Made by a program: the position numbers and the translations under genes
In this document: one piece after another, positions 59,248-64,000 of the stretch
Position numbering within the stretch: the stretch's first letter is position 1
Layout of the letters: each line of letters opens with the position of its first letter
DNA from: Channallabes apus
Lineage: Eukaryota; Chordata; Actinopteri; Siluriformes; Clariidae
NCBI GenBank assembly: GCA_030522415.1
Contig: CM060121.1
Span: forward strand, 19,328,642 to 19,392,641
Direction of reading: 5' to 3'
Length of the DNA: 64,000 bases
Notes under the pieces: generated by a model
The model's database searches: none
What the model saw: the letters and a program-made list of their open reading frames with translations, nothing else
Told to the model about the DNA's origin: nothing

Positions 59248-60800
59248 CACTGTAAAAAAAATTTTAACAGTAAAATACCGTATAAATGCTACAGAATAAA
59301 ACCGTATTTCACAAAACTTGGGATAACCGTAGAATTTACAGAGAAAAACTGTAATTAGTTTTACAGAGTACGACCTTAAATTTAAAAGTTAAAAACATAT
59401 GAAAATATGGTTTATTACAGTAAAACTTACGATATACTGTATTTATAAAAAGGAAAACATTATTTTGTCTTCGTCAGTTTAAGCATTATGGATATGACAT
59501 TATGCGTTGACATTATGTAACATATAAACTCTCAGAAAAGGTATTTGTTACTAATGTACTGAAGCATCAGTTTCTATTTTACTAAACCTTTGTTGACAGA
59601 GTTTAAAAATCAGACAAATATCTGCTCTGTAAAAAATAAACCGTAAATTTTACGGTAAAAAAATGGGAGCTGTGGTTGCCAGAAATTTACCATAAAAAAT
59701 ACGGTAGCAACGTTATTGGTTGTACGGGATTGCACTCATTATACTGTATATTTTAAGGATTTTAATATTTTTTTCTACGGTTTAAAGCCGTCTAATTTAT
59801 GTTAACCAAGGACTTCAAAGTCGTGAATGATATTCCTCCCTTTGATCACTGTGGCAAGGACAGCCGCTAGCACGCGCCACTTTGCCCACCGCCACTACTC
59901 ACCAGCCTGTGCCTGCATGCCAGCAGGGCACTGCCCAACAGATCTGCACGTGCACACCTTTGCTTCCCTTTTTCCCTTCCTCCCTCTTTTAACCCTTTCC
60001 TTCCCTAAGTAAAATTACCCCTTTTCCGTAAAGTTGTAATAAAAGTCCTTCTATAAAATTATATGCTTAGATGTCTGCCCAAAACGCTTAAAAATGTCCA
60101 CCCTGACATTTGTATATTTGATTTTGAGAATTTAAATATTGTTTTGCTGTCTTTATTAAAAAATCTTTTTAAATTTTTCCAAGTCTTCAATAAATTTTGA
60201 TGGGTTTTGATAATTTGTTTTAGGTTTGTATTCATCAATTAGTATAAAATTATTCTTAATAGTTTCTTAACAGTAAAATCTGAATGCTTAGCAATGTAAC
60301 TTATATTTCTTTAAGCTCCCAGCTAGTGTGATAAAATGATGCTTTCACAGAATTGCTGAATGAATTCACTGTTGTTATTCATAATAAAAAAAATTGTCCA
60401 ACAACGACAGCAATTGTGTAGCAAGCATGGTAGTGTAGTGGTTAGCACAGTGGTTCCACCTCCAGGGTCCAGATTTGATTCCTGTCTCTGTGTGCATGGA
60501 GTTTGTATGTTCTCCCTGTGCTTGGTGGGTTTCCTCCAGGTACTTCCCCCCACCCCCCTATATACAGGATAAAGTTGTATAGACGATCAGAGTGAGTGAG
60601 GTTTGAGCTGTAAAAAAAGATGGAAATAAACCGTTATTATTACAACATACTGTAAATCTTTAAATTAGAGCGTTCTGAGCTGTAAAAAAAACATGGTTAT
60701 GATCCGTATTTGTTATAATGTAAACCCTGGAATTTGACGGGAATAAACAGTTTTTATAACAACATAAAAATGTTAATTAGACAGTTTTTTTTTTACAGTG
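59248..60800. mobile_element. TIR element with CACTGTAAAAA ends
   Basis: Starts CACTGTAAAAAAAA and ends TTTTTTTTACAGTG, with TA on both sides. The interior has paired TTTACGGTAAA and TTACAGTAAAA motifs, the phrase GGAGCTGTGGTTGCCAG known from many fish genomes, and an inserted partial family A SINE at 60424-60600. No transposase. Confidence 0.75.
60424..60600 (+). repeat. Family A SINE, shortened
   Basis: Head GTAGTGTAGTGGTTAGCAC and middle TTTGCTTGGTGG-like section, with an internal deletion before the GTATAGACGATCAG end. It lies inside the CACTG-ended element. Confidence 0.8.
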
Positions 60801-60823
60801 TATGCTTTAGCAGGGAAAGAGTT

Positions 60824-62656
60824 CACCCTAAAAAATGCTGGGTTAAAAACAACCCAGTCTGGGTTGTTTTTAACCCAGCTGCTGGGTAAATATAGGACTA
60901 ACTAAATGCTGGGTTAATTTAACCCAGCAAGATGGGTTATTATTATTTTCATGTTTTACAGTGAATCTGTAAAAAAAAAAAAAAAAAAAAAAAAACCACC
61001 CATGTCTATTAAACAGTTAAATTATTTTGATATACTGGTCTATTACAAAAAAAACATACATATATGCAATAAACATCCTATTACATGTTCTTGGAAAAAA
61101 TATTTATTTTTCAAAAGCACAAGAACAGATAATCAACAGTGACCTCATTACTATACTATTACTGATAAGGGCAGAATGGAGTAATTGCACAAATAGACTG
61201 AGGCAGCTTCTACAGAGCAGGATCTCTCTGTGACTTAAGATATCTTTTCTGCAGAACAAAACTATCCAGCCCTGGTCTCATTTTAACATACAAACACTAT
61301 GACTTTTCAGGTAGGCCTCGCTATTTCATAGCAAAATTACTGAGAGCAGCGCTGGTCATTATCTCCCAACGTCAGGATGTAGGGGTACGGCCTCGACACT
61401 TCAGCCACAATGTTGGTTCCAACCTTAGAAAGAAAGAAACGAAAAAGTTAAAATTTTGTTGAATAGCAAAGATTAAACTGAATAAGACTATTAATTTAGT
61501 GTGAAATAGGATTGATACTAAAAAATTAAAGCTGCCCGTTAAGACAGGGTATAGGTAACCTAAAACAAAAACATGGAGACAGCTACTACCAAAAATAAAA
61601 CAGCAAAATAAGCATGGCTTTTAGGATACAGCTCTTTATGTCAGACTAGTTGATAGTGGTCTACATTGATTTTAAGCTAATTACCGAAAAAATTTCATAG
61701 CTGGTGTCATACTGGTACATTACAATCACCAAAATATTAATACTTCCATCTAGTAGTCATCTGTACCGCTGTGGTACTTTTTCCTGTAGTTGGCGCGCTG
61801 ACTGATAGTTAATTTAACTTTGGTTAAAGAGAGCTACCTGGTTAGCTTACATGCTATTACTGGTGATACATTTGCATACTTGCCAAAGGGGGAAATGTGT
61901 AAAATATTGTTATAACTCGGGAGAAACGCAGGAGAAATTTGACCGCAGAGTAAATTACTAGCTAGTGAAAAACAGGAGGGTTAGCAGGTCTGTATATTTG
62001 TGAGAGGGTCAGTGTTTTGTAAAACACCAGCATTTTATTGTCTCAAGCAGTGAGATTAATAAAGTTCTAAAGTGGTTGCTAACGCTAGCAAACTAACTAA
62101 ATGGCTGCGTCATGCTAACACTACAGTTAACAGTTTAGCGTTCATTCATCACTTCACCATCTTCGTAACCCTGCAAACATTCTACAGAGAAAGCTAAAAA
62201 GCTCAGACATCTTAGCCGTTTCTTTCATACACAGGTGGGGTGGCTAGCAGCTATTCTCAGCTAAATTATCATCCAGTACCTCAGACCAGCCGGAAAGTTT
62301 GTGTGTAATCTTAACACGGTAACAGCAATAAATGTTACATATAGTAATAATTTTTCAGTCATATATGAATTAGGTGAGTGAACATGTGTATACAGACCTT
62401 GTATTTAACGTCATTTCCCCTTAAATGTCCGAGGAGGATGAACCGTCATCAGCGGTGTGGGAGCTCAAGAGACACAAAGCTGAGTGACAGCCGCTGAATC
62501 CACCGGTGAACTTTGGGGGAGGGGCCAATCAAACTTCAACCCAGCAGCTGGGTTACACAAAAACTACCCAACTCTCTGTAAATAACCCAGAAAAATGACC
62601 CAACAGCGGCAACCCAGCGTTTGGGTGGAAAAAACAACCCAGCATTTTTTAGAGTG
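60824..62656 (-). mobile_element. TIR element with CACYCTAAAAAATGCTGGGTT ends
   Basis: Left end CACCCTAAAAAATGCTGGG; the right end read inward is CACTCTAAAAAATGCTGGG. It is flanked by TT on both sides. AACCCAG motifs repeat at both ends. A minus-strand stretch near 61419-61330, preceded by an acceptor-like site, reads VGTNIVAEVSRPYPYILTLG then DNDQRCSQ and a stop. This resembles a piece of SAM-domain-type fish proteins, recalled only weakly. No transposase. Confidence 0.72.
60970..60995. repeat. Poly-A run
   Basis: About 24 A inside the CACYCT-ended element. Confidence 0.9.
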
Positions 62657-63152
62657 TTCAAGGATGTTGAAAATGCCTTCAAATTCCCCAGATCCCATTC
62701 CGAATGAGCACCATGGGATGAACCTTGCTATTGTTGCTATTAACCTAGATAAATACATTTTAATACTAAACAACCATATAAATTGCAGTCACATTGTGTG
62801 TCAAAATAATCACAATGTAAATATTTGGCCACACTGTGCAGCCCTACTTTAAACCCTATTTTTGCAGTTTCATGAATCAATTATACAGTATACTGTATGT
62901 AAATAATATTCTGATTACTCTTTCATTAAATGAACCCATTTTTGTACTAATGCAGGTCTTTGCTATCAACATAGACAATGTGGCAGTATCTGATCACAAA
63001 CTAGATTAAACAAATCATGTTAATTTCAAGATGTTCAGTTCACTATGGCATGTGTCCAACAACTTGGACCAAAACCTGAGAAAAGTATCCTCCTCTTGAG
63101 AAACGTGTTCTCACATAAAGCAAAGACTTTTTCTCACTTCTACTTAGGCAAC

Positions 63153-63440
63153 TTAGGTGGCATAGTGGTTAGTCTCACATCTCCAGAGGTTAGGGTACGG
63201 TTCCAGCTTTTGTGTCTGTGTGTATAGAGTTTGCATGTTTTCCTTGTGCTTGGGGGGATTATTCCAGTTACTCTGGTTTCCTCCCACAGTCCAGAGACAT
63301 GCAGGCTAACATAGGCTAATCGGCGTTATCAAATTGCCTGTAATGTGTAAGTGAGAGAGTGATTGTGTGTGCTTGTGTTCCTGCGATGGAGTTCAACCCC
63401 TCATGCCCTGAGTGGGATATATACAGTATATACAGTATAA
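63153..63440 (+). repeat. Family A SINE, decayed
   Basis: Head GGCATAGTGGTTAG, middle TTTGCATGTTTTCC and GGTTTCCTCCCACAGTCCA. The tail is replaced by TATACAGTATATACAGTATA. Confidence 0.82.
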
Positions 63441-63605
63441 ATATCTATCTAAAAACCCTATCTTTTTATTATTTTCAGATGCTAATAAATATACAGATAT
63501 AATAATAAACAGAAATAGGAGATTACAATGTGCACAACAGTAGAGTCCAGGTCTCAGGAGGTTAAGATATTTTTTAATTTTTTATTTTCTTGGGCTGTGT
63601 CATAT

Positions 63606-63980
63606 TTGGCGGCACGGTGGTATTGTGGTTAGCGTTGTCGCATTGCACATCCAGGGTCCGCAAAAAAAAAGCATTCTGGGTGCGATTCCTGTCTCTGTCT
63701 GCATGGAATGTGCATGTTGTCCCTGTGCTTGGTGGGTTCCTCTGGGAACTCCGGTTTCCTCCCACAGTCCAAAGACCTGCAGATTAAGCTAACTGGCGTT
63801 CCCAAATTGCTGGCATTCCAAAAGTGTGTGTATGCCCTGCGATGGATTGGCATACCACGCCTCATGCCCTAAGTCTCCTGGTATAGGCTCCAGGCCCCCC
63901 TCAACCCCGAATATAAATATGGTTAAAATATGGAATATTGAATATGGATAAAATGGTGTAGACGATGAGATGCTGTCTCA
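63606..63980 (+). repeat. Family A SINE
   Basis: Nearly complete: GGCGGCACGGTGG head, CTCCGGTTTCCTCCCACAG middle, tail running to the window end. The stretch between 62730 and 63150 shows no gene. Confidence 0.88.
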
Positions 63981-64000
63981 TTTTCATCCTAGAGGTTGCC

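Larger units (their letters stand above)
59031..62730 (+). mobile_element. Tc1-like relic hit by two TIR elements
   Basis: Three host pieces (59031-59247, 60801-60823, 62657-62730) read together like a decayed fish Tc1 transposase gene, for example GGGAAAGAGTT joined to TTCAAGGATG and AAATTCCCCAGATCCCATTC (the SPD-type end block). The gaps are filled by the elements at 59248-60800 and 60824-62656. Confidence 0.7.

Noticed and set aside
59430..60650. TACAGTA/TACTGTA motifs within the CACTG-ended element counted as footprints
   Set aside because: That element also contains TACGGTA motifs, and a CpG change alone turns these into TACAGTA, so these few are not safe as footprints. They are a small part of the hand count.
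53796..64000. Search for the gas7 exon preceding the F-BAR part (WW or linker exon)
   Set aside because: No minus-strand segment with suitable residues and splice borders was found; it probably lies beyond the window.
1..64000. CRISPR arrays, bacterial operons, rRNA genes
   Set aside because: The window is vertebrate nuclear DNA. The periodic arrays are simple microsatellites or SINEs, and no rRNA sequence is recognisable.

Overview
This window is vertebrate nuclear DNA from a ray-finned fish. It carries introns with GT-AG ends, three recognisable vertebrate genes, a teleost-style repeat load (Tc1/mariner relics, DIRS1-like and BEL/Pao retroelements, an RTE-type LINE, tRNA-derived SINEs) and many CA/GT, AT and ATT microsatellites. 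The repeat style suggests an otophysan fish such as a catfish, but that is a guess.

Host genes, left to right: (1) gsg1l2, minus strand, four exons from 14831 down to 835, with a frame break in exon 3; (2) rcvrn (recoverin), plus strand, three exons 25777-26834, complete, 203 residues; (3) gas7, minus strand, nine 3' exons from 53795 down to 31764 that encode the F-BAR half of the protein; the 5' exons lie beyond the window. In mammals, as I recall it, GSG1L2, GLP2R, RCVRN and GAS7 are neighbours on one chromosome, so this is a conserved block. I find no glp2r exons between gsg1l2 and rcvrn here; retroelements occupy that place.

Mobile DNA. gsg1l2 intron 3 holds a Tc1-like relic (3291-6317) split by a DIRS1-like element (3610-6196), followed by an internally deleted BEL/Pao element (about 6.5-10.2 kb). 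gsg1l2 intron 2 holds a SINE and a hAT-like repeat. Between gsg1l2 and rcvrn lie a near full-length but frameshifted DIRS1-like element (15478-20828), a 3'-truncated RTE LINE (about 21470-24088) and a Tc1 transposase fragment. The gas7 introns hold SINEs, Tc1-like fragments (one with a transposase reading frame interrupted by introns), a hAT-like copy that was itself hit by a SINE and by a TIR element, and other dispersed repeats. Upstream of the last visible gas7 exon are a hAT-like element with ends GGGCTGCAC and a second Tc1 relic hit by two TIR elements with CACT/CACC ends.

Main discovery-type signal: the 7-mer TACAGTA/TACTGTA occurs about 90 times by hand count, several-fold above chance. 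Five sites (one of them a double hit) can be compared with an unhit homologue or reading frame, and each differs by 5 bp per motif at a TA. This is the canonical excision footprint of Sleeping Beauty/Tc1-type transposons (TA, three terminal bases, TA). Some sites carry two or three footprints in series, and one breaks the gag frame of the 15.5-20.8 kb DIRS element. The host DNA therefore appears to hold a dense record of cut-and-paste excision, with few motifs inside the recognisable retroelements.

All coordinates were read by eye. Exon borders of the three host genes are firm; the ends of old repeats are approximate.
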